Below, in pieces: positions 1-11,054 of a DNA stretch of 64,000 bases (position 1 is its first letter; each line of letters begins with the position of its first letter). This DNA is from Aeromonas sp. RU39B (GTDB lineage Bacteria; Pseudomonadota; Gammaproteobacteria; Enterobacterales; Aeromonadaceae): assembly GCF_900156095.1 (NCBI RefSeq), contig NZ_FTMJ01000002.1, forward strand, positions 1 to 64,000, read 5' to 3'. Under the pieces are notes generated by a model. It saw only the letters and a list, made by a program, of their open reading frames with translations, was not told the DNA's origin and searched no databases. Position numbers and translations under genes: made by a program.

Positions 1-9
1 CAAAATTGA

Positions 10-46
10 AAGGCCTGAGTCCGGTGCAGTACCGAACTCAGGCCTT
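10..46. terminator. Hairpin terminator left of sodB
   Basis: An 11-bp stem (10-20 with 36-46) is extended by an inner CGGT/ACCG stem. On the minus strand it is followed by a T-rich stretch, so it can end sodB transcription, whose stop codon lies about 80 bases to its right. On the plus strand the tail is weaker. Confidence 0.6.
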
Positions 47-126
47 CTTGATTTAACCCGTATCTTTAACTGTCCAACTTTATGGGGTCAGTTCACTGGG
101 CGGGGCGTTTTACATCAGCGTGGTAT

Positions 127-711
127 TCAGGCTGCCAGATTCTTGGCAACGAATTCCCAGTTGACCAGTGCCCAGAAAGTTTCCATGTACTTCGGACGCA
201 GGTTACGGAAATCGATGTAGTAGGCGTGTTCCCACAGATCTACTGTCAAGAGCGGGGTAGTACCGGCTTCGGTCAGCGGGCAACCGGCGTTGGAGGTGTT
301 GACGATAGCCAGCGAGCCATCGGCCTTTTTCACCAGCCAGGTCCAGCTCGAGCCAAAGTTGCCGATAGCGGACTTGGTGAAGGCATCCTTGAACGCAGCA
401 AAGGAGCCAAACGCCTTGTTGATGGCATCAGCCAGGGCGCCGGTCGGCTCGCCACCGCCGTTCGGGGAGAGGCAGTGCCAGTAGAAGGTGTGGTTCCAGA
501 TTTGGGCAGCGTTGTTGAAGATGCCGCCGCTGGAGGTCTTGATGATCTCTTCCAGAGACTTGCCTTCAAACTCGGTGCCGGGCACCAGGTTGTTCAGGTT
601 CACCACGTAGGTGTTGTGGTGCTTGCCGTGGTGGTATTCCAGAGTTTCCTGGGAGATGTGCGGTTCCAGTGCGTTAATTGCGTAGGGCAGAGCGGGAAGT
701 TCGAATGCCAT
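127..711 (-). CDS. sodB: Iron superoxide dismutase
   Basis: Cytoplasmic enzyme that converts superoxide to hydrogen peroxide and oxygen. The 194-residue length is typical of the family. The four metal ligands are visible as His27, His74, Asp158 and His162 (in [11 protein letters not shown]). Gln70 near the second His, together with a Gly/Ala-type C-terminal context, points to the Fe rather than the Mn form. The ATG has a good upstream GGAG site. It stands alone, divergent from grxD, with a candidate promoter at 832-861. Iron-dependent control through a small RNA is known for the E. coli gene but is not shown here. Confidence 0.96.
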   Translation of the reverse strand: MAFELPALPYAINALEPHISQETLEYHHGKHHNTYVVNLNNLVPGTEFEGKSLEEIIKTSSGGIFNNAAQIWNHTFYWHCLSPNGGGEPTGALADAINKAFGSFAAFKDAFTKSAIGNFGSSWTWLVKKADGSLAIVNTSNAGCPLTEAGTTPLLTVDLWEHAYYIDFRNLRPKYMETFWALVNWEFVAKNLAA

Positions 712-831
712 TGTCTACTCTCCATTGGCGATCGCCGGGGCGATGTGGTTGCACGACATTGCGGTTTCTTTTCCCCAGAGAAAAGAAATCTTATTAAAAA
801 TATTGGGATAACGTCTTGCTGGGATGACTGG

Positions 832-861
832 ATTGTAACAGCATAGCGCAGCCAGTCACAA
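832..861 (-). promoter_or_regulatory. Candidate sigma-70 promoter of sodB
   Basis: Read on the minus strand, a -35-like TTGTGA (861-856) is followed after 18 bases by a -10-like TACAAT (837-832). This would give a 5' untranslated leader of roughly 110 bases before the sodB start at 711. It is assigned by pattern only. Confidence 0.4.
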
Positions 862-997
862 CTCCTGCAAGTCGCCATGATCCTGGTCAATCTTTGTCTT
901 AAATGACAGGGTGGGCAATAACCGTACTCTTTGTACGTTTGTGGCGCCTCTGCCATGGGGTAGAATGACTGACAATAACGCGCAATGTGAGGCATTC

Positions 998-1333
998 ATG
1001 GAAACTATCGATAAGATCAAGCAACAGCTCTCCGAAAATCCCATCATCATCTACATGAAAGGCTCTCCCAAACTGCCGAGCTGTGGTTTCTCCGCTCAGG
1101 CCGCTCAGGCGCTGATGTCGTGCGGTGAGCCGTTCGCCTATGTCGATATCCTGCAAAACCCGGATATCCGTGCCGAGCTGCCCAAGTATGCCAACTGGCC
1201 GACCTTCCCGCAGCTGTGGGTGGAAGGCGAGCTGATCGGCGGCTGTGACATCATGATTGAGATGTTCCAGGCCGGCGAGCTGCAGACTCTGATCAAAGAA
1301 GCGGCCGCCAAGCACAAGCAAGACGAAGCCTGA
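998..1333 (+). CDS. grxD: Monothiol glutaredoxin Grx4
   Basis: Small cytoplasmic glutaredoxin that binds and delivers [2Fe-2S] clusters with glutathione. The 111-residue product starting METIDKIKQQ carries the monothiol CGFS active site at residues 29-32 and the WPTFPQLWV segment that lines the glutathione site. The frame is open further upstream to 911, but the ATG at 998 has a GAGG site and matches the family length. It is a single gene ending in a strong hairpin. Its position opposite sodB puts two iron/oxidative stress genes together. Confidence 0.95.
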   Translation: METIDKIKQQLSENPIIIYMKGSPKLPSCGFSAQAAQALMSCGEPFAYVDILQNPDIRAELPKYANWPTFPQLWVEGELIGGCDIMIEMFQAGELQTLIKEAAAKHKQDEA

Positions 1334-1345
1334 TCGCCTGCGATA

Positions 1346-1374
1346 AAAAAAAGGAGCCGTGAGGCTCCTTTTTT
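1346..1374. terminator. Bidirectional terminator after grxD
   Basis: The inverted repeat AAAAGGAGCC/GGCTCCTTTT with a four-base loop has T runs on both strands. It separates the converging grxD and the RNA methyltransferase gene, whose stop is at 1389. Confidence 0.85.
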
Positions 1375-1388
1375 GTGTCTGCTCGTTA

Positions 1389-2600
1389 TCAGGCAATCCG
1401 CTCAAGGCGGGCCAGATAGAAGCCGTCAAAACCGGTGTCGGCCGGGCTGATGGTCTCGTCTTCAATCAGGCGGAAGCGATCGTTTTTTGCCAAAAACGCA
1501 TCAATCTGATGGCGGTTCTCCATCGGCAGGATGGAGCAGGTGGCGTAAACCAGAATCCCGCCGACCTTCACCATGCGGCTATAGCTCTCCAGGATCTCGG
1601 CTTGCAGTTTGACCAGTGGCGCCAGGCGCTCGGCCGTGTCTTTCCACTTGGTATCGGGATTGCGCTTGAGCACGCCAAGACCCGAGCACGGCACGTCGAG
1701 CAGCACCCGATCTGCGCTCTCTTTGAGGCGCTTGATGGTTTTGCTGTCTTCAATCACGCGGGTTTCGATATTGTGCGCCCCGGCGCGGCGGGCGCGCTCC
1801 TTCAAGTTCTCCAGCTTCCACTGCTCGACATCCATCGCAATCAGGCGACCCTTGCCCTGCATGGCTGCGGCGATGTGCAGCGTCTTGCCACCGGCGCCGG
1901 CGCAGGCGTCGATGACGCGCATACCGGGCTCGACGGCGAGCGCAGCTGCGACCTTTTGCGAGCCGGCATCTTGCTGCTCGAACAAGCCATCTTTAAACGC
2001 CTTGGTCTTGAACAGGGCGGCATCGGAGGTGATCTCGAGCGCGCTTTCGACGCCCTCGACATCCGCTGCGGTCACGCCCTCTTTTTTGAACTGGGCCAGC
2101 AGCGCGGCCTTGTCACCCTTGAGCGTATTGATGCGCACAAACCGGCGCGGCGCTTGGGCCAGTGCAGCTCGCTCACGCGGCCAGGCATCGCCCAGTTGTT
2201 CGCTACCGAGCTTGTCGAGCCAGCTCGGGCAACCGTCCATCAGCGCCGGTAGCTTCTTGGCATCTTGCAGGCGGAAGCGGAAGGTCTCCTCCTTGAAGCG
2301 ATCCAGACTGCGGTGATTGGGCATGGCAATGCGGTGGAAGGCGTGCCAGGCCAGCAGCAGCGGCCAGCCCATCTTGCCTGCCTGACGCACCTGAATGCCG
2401 GCCAGTGCGCAATACAGGTTGAGGCGACGCAGCAGATCGCCGGTCACCAGTGCGACGCGGGCCTGTTCAAATGGTTTGAGGTCCAGACCCGAGAAGCGAC
2501 GGGAGTAGGCGCGATCAAGCGGCATGCTCTGGTTGAGCACGTCGTCGAGCAGGGCAGCAACCAGATCGCCGAGGCGAGGGTGCAAGGGGGCTTTGAGCAT
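1389..2600 (-). CDS. RsmB/NOP-family RNA (cytosine-5) methyltransferase
   Basis: SAM-dependent methyltransferase of the RsmB/RsmF/NOP2 family, which makes 5-methylcytosine in rRNA. The 403-residue protein has an N-terminal helical part (1-140) and a C-terminal catalytic domain. Visible motifs are the SAM-binding DACAGAGGKT at 231-240, motif IV PCSG at 304-307, and motif VI TCS at 354-356, which supply the two family cysteines Cys305 and Cys355. The N-terminal part looks like the NusB-like region of RsmB but I cannot match it confidently, and it is not the usual rsmB in the fmt operon. The exact rRNA target is unknown. Confidence 0.85.
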   Translation of the reverse strand: MLKAPLHPRLGDLVAALLDDVLNQSMPLDRAYSRRFSGLDLKPFEQARVALVTGDLLRRLNLYCALAGIQVRQAGKMGWPLLLAWHAFHRIAMPNHRSLDRFKEETFRFRLQDAKKLPALMDGCPSWLDKLGSEQLGDAWPRERAALAQAPRRFVRINTLKGDKAALLAQFKKEGVTAADVEGVESALEITSDAALFKTKAFKDGLFEQQDAGSQKVAAALAVEPGMRVIDACAGAGGKTLHIAAAMQGKGRLIAMDVEQWKLENLKERARRAGAHNIETRVIEDSKTIKRLKESADRVLLDVPCSGLGVLKRNPDTKWKDTAERLAPLVKLQAEILESYSRMVKVGGILVYATCSILPMENRHQIDAFLAKNDRFRLIEDETISPADTGFDGFYLARLERIA

Positions 2601-2745
2601 GAGAAAAACCTAGGCTTATGTTAACCGCGCAATGATAGTGACCCAGCCCTCGCGGTGCAACCGCCGTCCTGCTCTGGCTTGTCTCAAACCGGTGGTAAGC
2701 GCACAATGCCTGCTGTTTCGTGTTGTCACTGTGGGAAGTAGAACC

Positions 2746-3384
2746 ATGATGGATGTTGCCGACCTGCGCCGTGAGTATACCCAGGGAGGATTGCGCCGTG
2801 CCGATCTGCCCGACGCACCGCTGGTATTGTTTGAAAAATGGCTGGCCCAGGCCTGCGAGGCGCGCCTCTCAGACCCGACCGCCATGGTGGTGGCGACGGT
2901 CGATGCCGACGGCCAACCCTGGCAGCGGACAGTGCTGCTCAAGCACTACGACGAGCAAGGCATGGTCTTTTACACCAACATGGGCAGCCGCAAGGCCCAT
3001 CAACTGGATCACAATCCGCGCATCAGTCTGCTGTTTCCCTGGCATACCTTGGACCGTCAGGTGCATGTGACCGGCCGGGTCGAGAAGCTCGGTACGGTCG
3101 AGGTACTCAAATATTTCCACAGCCGTCCCAAAGATAGCCAGATTGCGGCCTGGGTCTCCCAGCAGTCGTCGCGGATCTCCACCCGTGGCGTGCTCGAAGC
3201 CAAGTTCCTCGAGATCAAGCAAAAGTTCGCCAAGGGTGAAGTGCCGCTGCCCAGTTTCTGGGGTGGCTACCGCGTTGTTATCGACACCGTTGAATTCTGG
3301 CAAGGGGGCGAGCACCGCCTGCATGACCGCTTCTTCTATAGCCGCTCCGAACGGGGCTGGCAGATCGAGCGGTTGGCGCCCTGA
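2746..3384 (+). CDS. pdxH: Pyridoxine/pyridoxamine 5'-phosphate oxidase
   Basis: FMN enzyme that makes pyridoxal 5'-phosphate, the last step of vitamin B6 synthesis and salvage. The 212-residue protein begins [11 protein letters not shown], the usual start of the family (ATG at 2746 or 2749). It has the N-terminal FMN-binding half ([17 protein letters not shown]) and ends with the PNPOx C-terminal signature HDRFFYSR followed by WQIERLAP. The open frame extends upstream to 2632 without homology, so the shorter start is chosen. It is divergent from the methyltransferase gene. Confidence 0.96.
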   Translation: MMDVADLRREYTQGGLRRADLPDAPLVLFEKWLAQACEARLSDPTAMVVATVDADGQPWQRTVLLKHYDEQGMVFYTNMGSRKAHQLDHNPRISLLFPWHTLDRQVHVTGRVEKLGTVEVLKYFHSRPKDSQIAAWVSQQSSRISTRGVLEAKFLEIKQKFAKGEVPLPSFWGGYRVVIDTVEFWQGGEHRLHDRFFYSRSERGWQIERLAP

Positions 3385-3476
3385 GTCATTTTGCCTCTCG
3401 CTTTTTGAGCTGGCTCCCTGCACGGGGCTGGCTGCTGTGAAATAATTCGACCATATCGGTCAATAGAGAGAGTGTC

Positions 3477-3998
3477 ATGCTGAGAACCGAGAGACCGGGC
3501 GACATGCTGCCGGTTCAGGCCTTGCTTGAGGCGGCGTTTGGCCGCGAGGATGAAGCCGTGCTGGTCAACCGGCTGCGCGAATGTGGCGCGGCGGTGGTGA
3601 CCATGGTTGAGGAAGAAGAGTACGAATTCATGGGGCATCTTCTGATGAGCCCGGTGACCATTAACGGTGAAGAGGGCCCCTGGCTCGGTCTGGCGCCGCT
3701 AGCGGTACACCCGGACTGGCAAGGGCAGGGGATTGGCTCGGATCTGGTGCGCGAAGGGCTGGATACGGCGCTCGAGATGGATTGGAAAGCGGTGGTGGTG
3801 TTGGGGGATCCGGCCTACTACCAGCGTTTTGGTTTTCGTCCCGCCAGCGAGTTTGGTTTGCACTGCATCTATGAAGTGCCGGCCGAATGTTTCATGGCGA
3901 TGGAGCTTATTCCGGGCAGCCTCGCCACCCTGCGCGGAGAAGTGCTCTACCATCCGGTCTTTGACGAAGTGCCGCAAGAGCAACCCGAAGCGATGTAG
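3477..3998 (+). CDS. GNAT N-acetyltransferase, YhbS-like
   Basis: Predicted acetyl-CoA-dependent acetyltransferase of 173 residues. The acetyl-CoA pyrophosphate-binding motif is visible as VHPDWQGQGIGSDLVREGL around residue 80, followed by the LGDPAYYQRFGF segment typical of the YhbS/COG3153 subgroup. The substrate is unknown. The start has a GAGAGAG site just upstream. It lies 92 bases after pdxH on the same strand but has its own strong terminator, and no shared role with pdxH is evident. Extra residues at the C terminus (QEQPEAM) are acidic and probably disordered. Confidence 0.85.
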   Translation: MLRTERPGDMLPVQALLEAAFGREDEAVLVNRLRECGAAVVTMVEEEEYEFMGHLLMSPVTINGEEGPWLGLAPLAVHPDWQGQGIGSDLVREGLDTALEMDWKAVVVLGDPAYYQRFGFRPASEFGLHCIYEVPAECFMAMELIPGSLATLRGEVLYHPVFDEVPQEQPEAM

Positions 3999-4017
3999 TA
4001 AGCGTGTCGCTTGCTAG

Positions 4018-4046
4018 ACGGCAGCCTTGGGCTGCCGTTGTTTTTT
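4018..4046 (+). terminator. Terminator after the GNAT gene
   Basis: Nine-bp stem ACGGCAGCC/GGCTGCCGT with a three-base loop, followed by a run of six T on the plus strand. Confidence 0.9.
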
Positions 4047-4216
4047 GCAGCAGCGTGGTCAGCAAGGGAGTTGTTTGAGCTCTGTTTGATTTTTGTCGTG
4101 GCAGTAAACCCCATGAAGTAAGCACGCCATGCTACCCTTCCTGCGCATTGATGGGCGCCGCAGAAGATGACGGTGCCTTTCTCTTTTCTGGTTGGCAAAA
4201 ACAGGTAATCCATTTC

Positions 4217-5260
4217 ATGTCTCAAACAGCAACGGTGTCCAGGATGAGCCTCACCTGGTGGAAGCCGGCTCTCTTCTTTGTGGTTCTGATCGCGGGTCTT
4301 TGGTTGGTTAAATGGCAGCCCTACTACGCTAAGGCGCTGTTGGCCGCCGACACGCACTCGATTGGCAACTCACTGCTGGCTGGGCTCGATAGTCAGCCAC
4401 TTGCCTCGGCGCTTACCTATGCCCAGCTCTACTTCAAAGCTGTATGGAAAGCGGCGGTGCTCGGTATTGTGCTGGGCTCTTTAGTGCAGGTGCTGATCCC
4501 GCCAGCTTGGCTGGAGCGCACACTTGGCAGCGAGCGCGTTGGCAGCACCCTGTTTGGCACCCTGTTCTCTTTGCCCGGTATGATGTGCACCTGCTGTGCT
4601 GCGCCGGTCGTGGTCGGGCTTCGCAAGCAGTCGGTATCGATGGGCGGCGCACTGGCCTTTTGGCTTGGCAACCCTTTGCTCAACCCGGCGACGTTGATCT
4701 TTATGGGGTTTGTGCTGGGCTGGCAGTTTACCCTGCTGCGGTTGGTGGCCGCAGTGGTCATCGTGTTTCTGACTGCCGCCTTGGTGGGCAAGCTGGTGCG
4801 TGACCAACCGGCAGAGCAGAAAGTTGCACTTGCGGCCCTACAGCATGGAGTAGGGGTGCCGGAGGGCAGTTTCTGGCAGCGCTGGCTGCGGGCCCTGTGG
4901 CGGTTGTTCTTGGCCACCGTACCGACCTATGTACTGGCCGTGCTGGTGTTGGGGGCGGCGCAGGTCTGGTTGTTCCCTCATGGTGCTGGCTCGCTGGGAA
5001 ATGGCGCGGGCTGGTTGATTGCCATGACACTGGCGGGCACTTTATTTGTGATCCCCACGGCTGCCGAGATCCCGATTAGCCAAGCGCTGATGGCGGCGGG
5101 TTTAGGTATGGGGCCGGCAGTGGCGCTGCTGGTCACGCTGCCTGCGTTGAGCCTGCCGTCACTGCTGATGCTGCGTAAAAGCTTTCCGGCTAAAGCGCTG
5201 TGGCTGGCCGCCGGCGTTGTGACTCTGGTTGGTCTGCTGACCGGGATGATGGCCGGCTAG
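4217..5260 (+). CDS. Permease of the YraQ/ArsP (DUF318) family
   Basis: Polytopic inner-membrane protein of 347 residues with about eight to ten hydrophobic helices. The segment MMCTCCAAPVVVGLRKQ, followed by AFWLGNPLLNPATL, is the recognised signature of this permease family. ArsP members export organic arsenicals, but many YraQ homologues have no known substrate, and the CTCC cysteines are a family trait rather than proof of metal transport. The ATG at 4217 (MSQTATVS) has an upstream AGG; the open frame reaches back to 4148. It is a single gene and not part of the ars operon 8 kb away. Confidence 0.85.
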   Translation: MSQTATVSRMSLTWWKPALFFVVLIAGLWLVKWQPYYAKALLAADTHSIGNSLLAGLDSQPLASALTYAQLYFKAVWKAAVLGIVLGSLVQVLIPPAWLERTLGSERVGSTLFGTLFSLPGMMCTCCAAPVVVGLRKQSVSMGGALAFWLGNPLLNPATLIFMGFVLGWQFTLLRLVAAVVIVFLTAALVGKLVRDQPAEQKVALAALQHGVGVPEGSFWQRWLRALWRLFLATVPTYVLAVLVLGAAQVWLFPHGAGSLGNGAGWLIAMTLAGTLFVIPTAAEIPISQALMAAGLGMGPAVALLVTLPALSLPSLLMLRKSFPAKALWLAAGVVTLVGLLTGMMAG

Positions 5261-5285
5261 GCATCTTATGCGGCAGTGCAAAACG

Positions 5286-5312
5286 AAAAGGGCGCCAGAT
5301 GGGCGCCCTTTT
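5286..5312. terminator. Bidirectional terminator, permease/roxA
   Basis: Stem AAAAGGGCGC/GCGCCCTTTT between converging genes, with T or A runs on both sides of the stem. Confidence 0.85.
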
Positions 5313-5330
5313 GCATCACATCATCTGGTA

Positions 5331-6461
5331 TCAGTCGAAGAACCAGTAGCCGCGGTTAACCAGACGGGTCAGCAGACTGATAAAGCCGGCCTGATCGGCA
5401 AGTTCGCTCAGATCGTCACGGCTGATCTCATCCTGGTCGCACAGCAGCGAAATGGCGGCGCTGTCGGCGGCCGGCAAGTTCCAGGCTTCACCGTCGATGT
5501 AGCAGGTCTGGCTGTCACCGGTAAACCAGATGCTGCGAAGGCCAGTCACCTTGAGGGCCAGCTCGCCCTGCTCCAGCAGATTTTGCACCTCTTCTTCGCT
5601 GTATTCCGGCTCGACCGGCGCCACGTCCATGTCGTGCTTGGCTTCGGTAATGCGCACGCCAAACCACTCTTTGAGCAGCGCCTCATCGTCGAGGGCTTGC
5701 TGCATCAGTTCGCGCAGGCGGTGCAGCTCATGGGGCTGGATTTCGCCGTGGCGATCGCGCGGCTTGAGGTCCGGATCGCCGTAGCGTTCGGTGGGCAGCT
5801 CGTTGTCGATAAGGTGGTCGGCAAACGAGGAGAGCAGGTCGCAGGCGTTGGGGGCGCGAAACCCCACCGAGTAGTTCATGGCCGGCTCGATGGCGTAGCC
5901 CTCATGGGGGAATCCGGGCGGAATGTAGAGGATGTCACCCGGCTCGAGCACGGCATCGATGATGGCATCGAACGGCTCACAGTGGCGCAGCGCCGCATGG
6001 GCGGCAAATTCGCGCAGCGGCAGGGCCTCACCCACTCGCCAGTGGCGACGGCCTATGCCTTGCGTAATAAATACGTCGTAGTTATCGATGTGCGGACCCA
6101 CGCCGGCGCCCGGGGTGGAGTAGCTCACCATCACATCATCAAACCGCCAGCCGGGGATAAAGCGAAACGGCAGCGCCAGCTCGTTGACCTCATTGCTCCA
6201 GTGGTTGCATGCCTGAACCAGAATGGTCCAGTTCTCTTCGCCCAGATGGTCGTAAGATTCGAAGGGGCCGTGCTCGGCTTCCCATTTGCCATCAAAGCGG
6301 GTCACCAGACGGGACTCCACCTCCTGCTCCATGGCAAGACCCGCCAGCTCTTCCGGCGTGATGGGGTCGGCAAAGTCTTTGAAACCGCCCTTGATAAGAA
6401 GCGGACGCTTTTGCCAGTAGTGCTCAAGGAACTGGGCAATATCGAGATTGAGTGCGTACAT
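5331..6461 (-). CDS. roxA: Ribosomal protein L16 arginine hydroxylase
   Basis: Fe(II)/2-oxoglutarate oxygenase (E. coli YcfD/RoxA) that hydroxylates an arginine of 50S protein L16. The 376-residue protein has a JmjC-type cupin core with the iron-binding HIDNYD (HxD) motif near residue 125 and a C-terminal winged-helix-like part. The start at 6461 (MYALNLDIAQFLEHYW) follows an AAAGAGA site; the frame is open 12 codons further upstream but without homology. It lies downstream of purB with a terminator in between, so it probably has its own promoter. Confidence 0.92.
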   Translation of the reverse strand: MYALNLDIAQFLEHYWQKRPLLIKGGFKDFADPITPEELAGLAMEQEVESRLVTRFDGKWEAEHGPFESYDHLGEENWTILVQACNHWSNEVNELALPFRFIPGWRFDDVMVSYSTPGAGVGPHIDNYDVFITQGIGRRHWRVGEALPLREFAAHAALRHCEPFDAIIDAVLEPGDILYIPPGFPHEGYAIEPAMNYSVGFRAPNACDLLSSFADHLIDNELPTERYGDPDLKPRDRHGEIQPHELHRLRELMQQALDDEALLKEWFGVRITEAKHDMDVAPVEPEYSEEEVQNLLEQGELALKVTGLRSIWFTGDSQTCYIDGEAWNLPAADSAAISLLCDQDEISRDDLSELADQAGFISLLTRLVNRGYWFFD

Positions 6462-6497
6462 GGTGTCTCTTTGCATGCAGGGTCGTGAAAACGGCAA

Positions 6498-6516
6498 AGG
6501 GGCCCGGCGGGCCCCT
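6498..6516 (-). terminator. Terminator after purB
   Basis: Read on the minus strand, a GC-rich stem AGGGGCCC/GGGCCCCT is followed by TTTGCCGTTTT, 15-35 bases after the purB stop codon. Confidence 0.65.
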
Positions 6517-6531
6517 CTGAATAGGAACGGC

Positions 6532-7944
<1,413 letters not shown>

Positions 7945-8027
7945 TCACGCGGCTAGCAAGGCGCGTTGGCAAGGTATTGCGCGGTGTGCACCTTGCCTGC
8001 CGCCACGCCAGCGCGTGAGCCGATCTA

Positions 8028-8642
8028 TTAAAAACGCTTGGCCAACTCCACCATCTTCTTGCGCGAGAAGATGATCTGGGTCCGGCTACCGCCGAGCTGG
8101 CGCCACAGCACCACGGCGCGGATACCGGCCAGCAGCAGGGCGCGCACCTTGTGCTGCACCATGGGTTGCTGCAGGTAGAGCGGGGTGCCCGCCACCTGGA
8201 TACGCGGCCCGATGGGGCTGATAAGGTCGCTGTAGATGCTGGCCAGATTGGCCAGGATCTGTTCGTCGAGCAGATCAAAGTGGGCCTGCTGGCGATGCAC
8301 TTGCGTGATGCGCTCGCCGAGCATGGCCAGAATATCCTTGCGCTTGGCCAGCTTGCGTTCGAGGGCAATCAGGCTCACCACGTAGCGGGTCAGCTCGGCA
8401 TTTTTCTGGCTGCCATCGGCGCCCAGCTGCTCAACCAGAGTACGGTAACCGTCACGCACCGCCAGGTGGGTGTTGTTATACACCTCCAGCGGATGGGTCG
8501 GGTCGGTGATCAGAATGCTGGAGAGACTCTCGCGCAGTGAGGCCTCGTCACAGCTGCCGTTACGGGCAACCTGCTGAACCAGATGCGCTGCCTGGCAGAT
8601 GCCGGCAAATGCCAGGGTACGGTCTTGATACTTGTCGCTCAC
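8028..8642 (-). CDS. hflD: High frequency lysogenization protein HflD
   Basis: Peripheral membrane helical protein. In E. coli it binds phage lambda CII and favours its degradation; its house role is unclear. The 204-residue product begins with a GTG (VSDKYQDRTLAFAGICQA), preceded by AGAAGG at good spacing. The frame is open 26 codons further upstream, but that part overlaps mnmA and lacks homology. It sits 29 bases after mnmA and before purB, as in E. coli, which makes the assignment firm. Confidence 0.93.
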   Translation of the reverse strand: MSDKYQDRTLAFAGICQAAHLVQQVARNGSCDEASLRESLSSILITDPTHPLEVYNNTHLAVRDGYRTLVEQLGADGSQKNAELTRYVVSLIALERKLAKRKDILAMLGERITQVHRQQAHFDLLDEQILANLASIYSDLISPIGPRIQVAGTPLYLQQPMVQHKVRALLLAGIRAVVLWRQLGGSRTQIIFSRKKMVELAKRF

Positions 8643-8671
8643 GTGGTACGCCTTCTCGATTCGGATGATGA

Positions 8672-9778
8672 TCAGCCGTGCTGGCTGAAACGCTGCTCGA
8701 TAACCCCGCCGCCCAAGCACACTTCCCCGTCGTAGAAGACGGCGGACTGGCCCGGTGTGACCGCTGCCACCGGCTCATCGAAGGTGACACGGATGGTCAG
8801 ATCGTCGATGGGCTCAATCAGGCAGGGGATGTCCTGCTGGCGGTAACGGGTTTTGACGCTGACCCGGCGCGCGGTGCGGATCGGGGTGCGATCGACCCAG
8901 TGCAACTGGCTGGCAATCAGGCCGTCGGAGTAAAGACGCGGATGCTCGCCCTGCGCCACGATAAGCGTGTTGCGCGCCACGTCCTTGTCGACCACATACC
9001 AGGGCTCTTCGCCGGCGTCTTTCATACCGCCGATGCCAAGGCCTTTCCGTTGGCCGAGGGTGTGATACATCAACCCCTGATGCTCACCGATGATCTTGCC
9101 ATCCACCGTTTCGATGGGGCCCGGCTTGGCCGGCAGATATTGCGCCAGAAAGTCGCGGAACTTGCGCTCGCCGATAAAGCAGATGCCGGTGGAGTCTTTC
9201 TTTTTGGCGGTGATGAGGTCCAGCTCTTCGGCAATGCGGCGCACTTCGGGCTTTTCCAGATTGCCGACCGGGAACAGGCTCTGGCCGACCTGGGCTTCGC
9301 TCAAGGTGTAGAGGAAATAGCTCTGGTCTTTGTTGCCGTCGAGCCCGCGCAGCAGACGCGGGTGGCCACTGCTGTCGTCACGGCGCACATAGTGGCCGGT
9401 GGCGATGTAGTGGGCGCCGAGCTCCTCGGCGGCAAATTCCAGGAACGCCTTGAACTTGATCTCCTTGTTGCACAGGATATCCGGGTTCGGCGTGCGGCCC
9501 GCCTTGTACTCTTCGAGGAAGTGCTCGAACACGTTATCCCAGTACTCGGCGGCGAAATTGATGGTGTGCAGTTCGATACCCAGTTTGTCGCACACGGCCT
9601 GGGCATCGGCCAAATCCTGGGAGGCAGAGCAGTACTCGTCCGTGTCATCCTCTTCCCAGTTCTTCATGAACAGGCCTTCGACCTGATAGCCCTGCTGCTT
9701 GAGCAGGTAGGCCGAGACGGAAGAGTCAACGCCGCCGGACATGCCGACGATCACCTTGATTTGGCTGTTGTCTGTCAT
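8672..9778 (-). CDS. mnmA: tRNA-specific 2-thiouridylase MnmA
   Basis: Makes the 2-thiouridine at wobble position 34 of tRNAs for Lys, Glu and Gln, taking sulfur from the Tus relay. The 368-residue protein shows the PP-loop [12 protein letters not shown] near residue 12, the first catalytic cysteine in [12 protein letters not shown], and the second in [12 protein letters not shown]. The length and both cysteines match the active bacterial enzyme. It lies 97 bases downstream of nudJ and 29 upstream of hflD in the conserved leftward block. Confidence 0.97.
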   Translation of the reverse strand: MTDNSQIKVIVGMSGGVDSSVSAYLLKQQGYQVEGLFMKNWEEDDTDEYCSASQDLADAQAVCDKLGIELHTINFAAEYWDNVFEHFLEEYKAGRTPNPDILCNKEIKFKAFLEFAAEELGAHYIATGHYVRRDDSSGHPRLLRGLDGNKDQSYFLYTLSEAQVGQSLFPVGNLEKPEVRRIAEELDLITAKKKDSTGICFIGERKFRDFLAQYLPAKPGPIETVDGKIIGEHQGLMYHTLGQRKGLGIGGMKDAGEEPWYVVDKDVARNTLIVAQGEHPRLYSDGLIASQLHWVDRTPIRTARRVSVKTRYRQQDIPCLIEPIDDLTIRVTFDEPVAAVTPGQSAVFYDGEVCLGGGVIEQRFSQHG

Positions 9779-9875
9779 CAGTTGTGAAAATCCTTGGAAA
9801 TAACGGGGCGCATTCTACCAGAATTTTGCGCCCCGGGTCACATGGCTGGCAGCCGGTTAAAACGGCATCAAATGG

Positions 9876-10325
9876 CTACAAATAAGCGTGTAGCGCAGAG
9901 AGTGGCAAACGGATACCGGCCAGATATTGTTCGAGGGTCTGCCATACCACCGGGGTGCGCAGCTTGCGTTTGCGCTCGGCAATCTCGCTCTTGCTCCACC
10001 AGTGACAGGCCAACACATCCCCGTCCGGATCATCTGGATGGTGGTCGCCGGGCGGATTTTCAAGCTCGAACACAAATCCGACCCGCACATAGGTCGGCGC
10101 GCCGGGTCTTGGGCGAAACAGGCTGACCCCGAGCCAGGCGGTGGGGGTGGCGATAAGGCCGCTCTCTTCTTTGAGTTCGCGGCAGACCGCTTCGACCAGG
10201 GTTTCGCCCTCTTCCACGTGGCCGGCGGGTTGATTGAAACGGCGCTTGCCGCCAATTTCCTCTTCCACCATCAGAAAACGGCCCTGCCAATGGACCAGGG
10301 CGGCCACGGTCAATCGAGTATGCAT
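9876..10325 (-). CDS. nudJ: Phosphatase NudJ (Nudix hydrolase)
   Basis: Nudix hydrolase of 149 residues. The E. coli homologue (YmfB) acts on nucleoside tri- and diphosphates and on a thiamine pyrophosphate precursor. The Nudix box is intact: GHVEEGETLVEAVCRELKEE around residues 35-54, with the metal-binding REL(K)EE. A C-terminal part with WQTLEQYLAG follows, as in NudJ. The start codon is three bases after the rluE stop, so the pair is probably cotranscribed, and mnmA follows as in E. coli. Confidence 0.93.
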   Translation of the reverse strand: MHTRLTVAALVHWQGRFLMVEEEIGGKRRFNQPAGHVEEGETLVEAVCRELKEESGLIATPTAWLGVSLFRPRPGAPTYVRVGFVFELENPPGDHHPDDPDGDVLACHWWSKSEIAERKRKLRTPVVWQTLEQYLAGIRLPLSALHAYL

Positions 10326-10328
10326 GCT

Positions 10329-11054
10329 TTAGGCTCCTTGCTTGGTGCCGGGGCGGCGGGCAGTTCGGCGAGCCGGGCGGCGAGGGGATAAATCAGAACG
10401 GTTGCGCGTGGGCGGCTCGGCGGGCCGGTCACGGCGCGCCGGCAGGGCGGGCGCATCCACCTGCCGCCACTGGCCGGGGGCGAGATCATCGAGCGTCCAG
10501 TCACCGATGGCGTAGCGGATAAGGCGCAACGTCGGAAAGCCGATGTGGGCGGTCATGCGGCGTACCTGACGGTTGCGCCCCTCAACAATGCGGATCTCGA
10601 GCCAGCTGGTGGGAATGGCTTTGCGCTCGCGAATGGGCGGCACTCGCTCCCACACCGAAGGCGGCGCCATACGGCGCACCTCAGCCGGCAGGGTCGGGCC
10701 ATCGGCCAGCATTACTCCGCTGCGCAGGGCTTCCAGTGCGCTATCATCGGGCTCGCCCTCCACCTGCACCCAGTAGGTTTTCGGCTGTTTTTCACCGGGC
10801 TGGGTCAGGCGTGCCTGCAACATTCCGTCATTGGTGAGTAGCAGCAACCCTTCGCTGTCACGGTCGAGCCGGCCAGCAGCATAAATTCCCGGCTCTTTGA
10901 TGAAATCCTTGAGGGTTTGCCTGCCCGCCTCATCAGTGAACTGGCACAGCACCATATAGGGCTTGTTAAACAGAATGATCTTCCGCTGTGCCGGCGCCGG
11001 GCGCGGCGAACGGTCGGGCCGGCGGGCTGCTGGCCGGGAGGAGAACGAAGCCAT
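10329..11054 (-). CDS. rluE: 23S rRNA pseudouridine(2457) synthase
   Basis: Pseudouridine synthase of the RsuA/RluE family that modifies U2457 of 23S rRNA. The 241-residue protein has the catalytic [16 protein letters not shown] motif with the essential Asp around residue 62, and the [13 protein letters not shown] motif near residue 180. Both ends are Arg-rich and proline-rich ([15 protein letters not shown] at the start, [12 protein letters not shown] at the end), longer than in E. coli and likely flexible RNA-binding tails. It is first of the block rluE-nudJ-mnmA-hflD-purB and divergent from icd. Confidence 0.93.
   Translation of the reverse strand: MASFSSRPAARRPDRSPRPAPAQRKIILFNKPYMVLCQFTDEAGRQTLKDFIKEPGIYAAGRLDRDSEGLLLLTNDGMLQARLTQPGEKQPKTYWVQVEGEPDDSALEALRSGVMLADGPTLPAEVRRMAPPSVWERVPPIRERKAIPTSWLEIRIVEGRNRQVRRMTAHIGFPTLRLIRYAIGDWTLDDLAPGQWRQVDAPALPARRDRPAEPPTRNRSDLSPRRPARRTARRPGTKQGA

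Noticed and set aside
82..846. A 254-codon frame opposite sodB
   Set aside because: It covers the certain sodB gene and its promoter region, with no protein features.
5268..6488. A 406-codon open frame antisense to roxA
   Set aside because: It is a shadow frame; it runs through the terminator and the full roxA gene.
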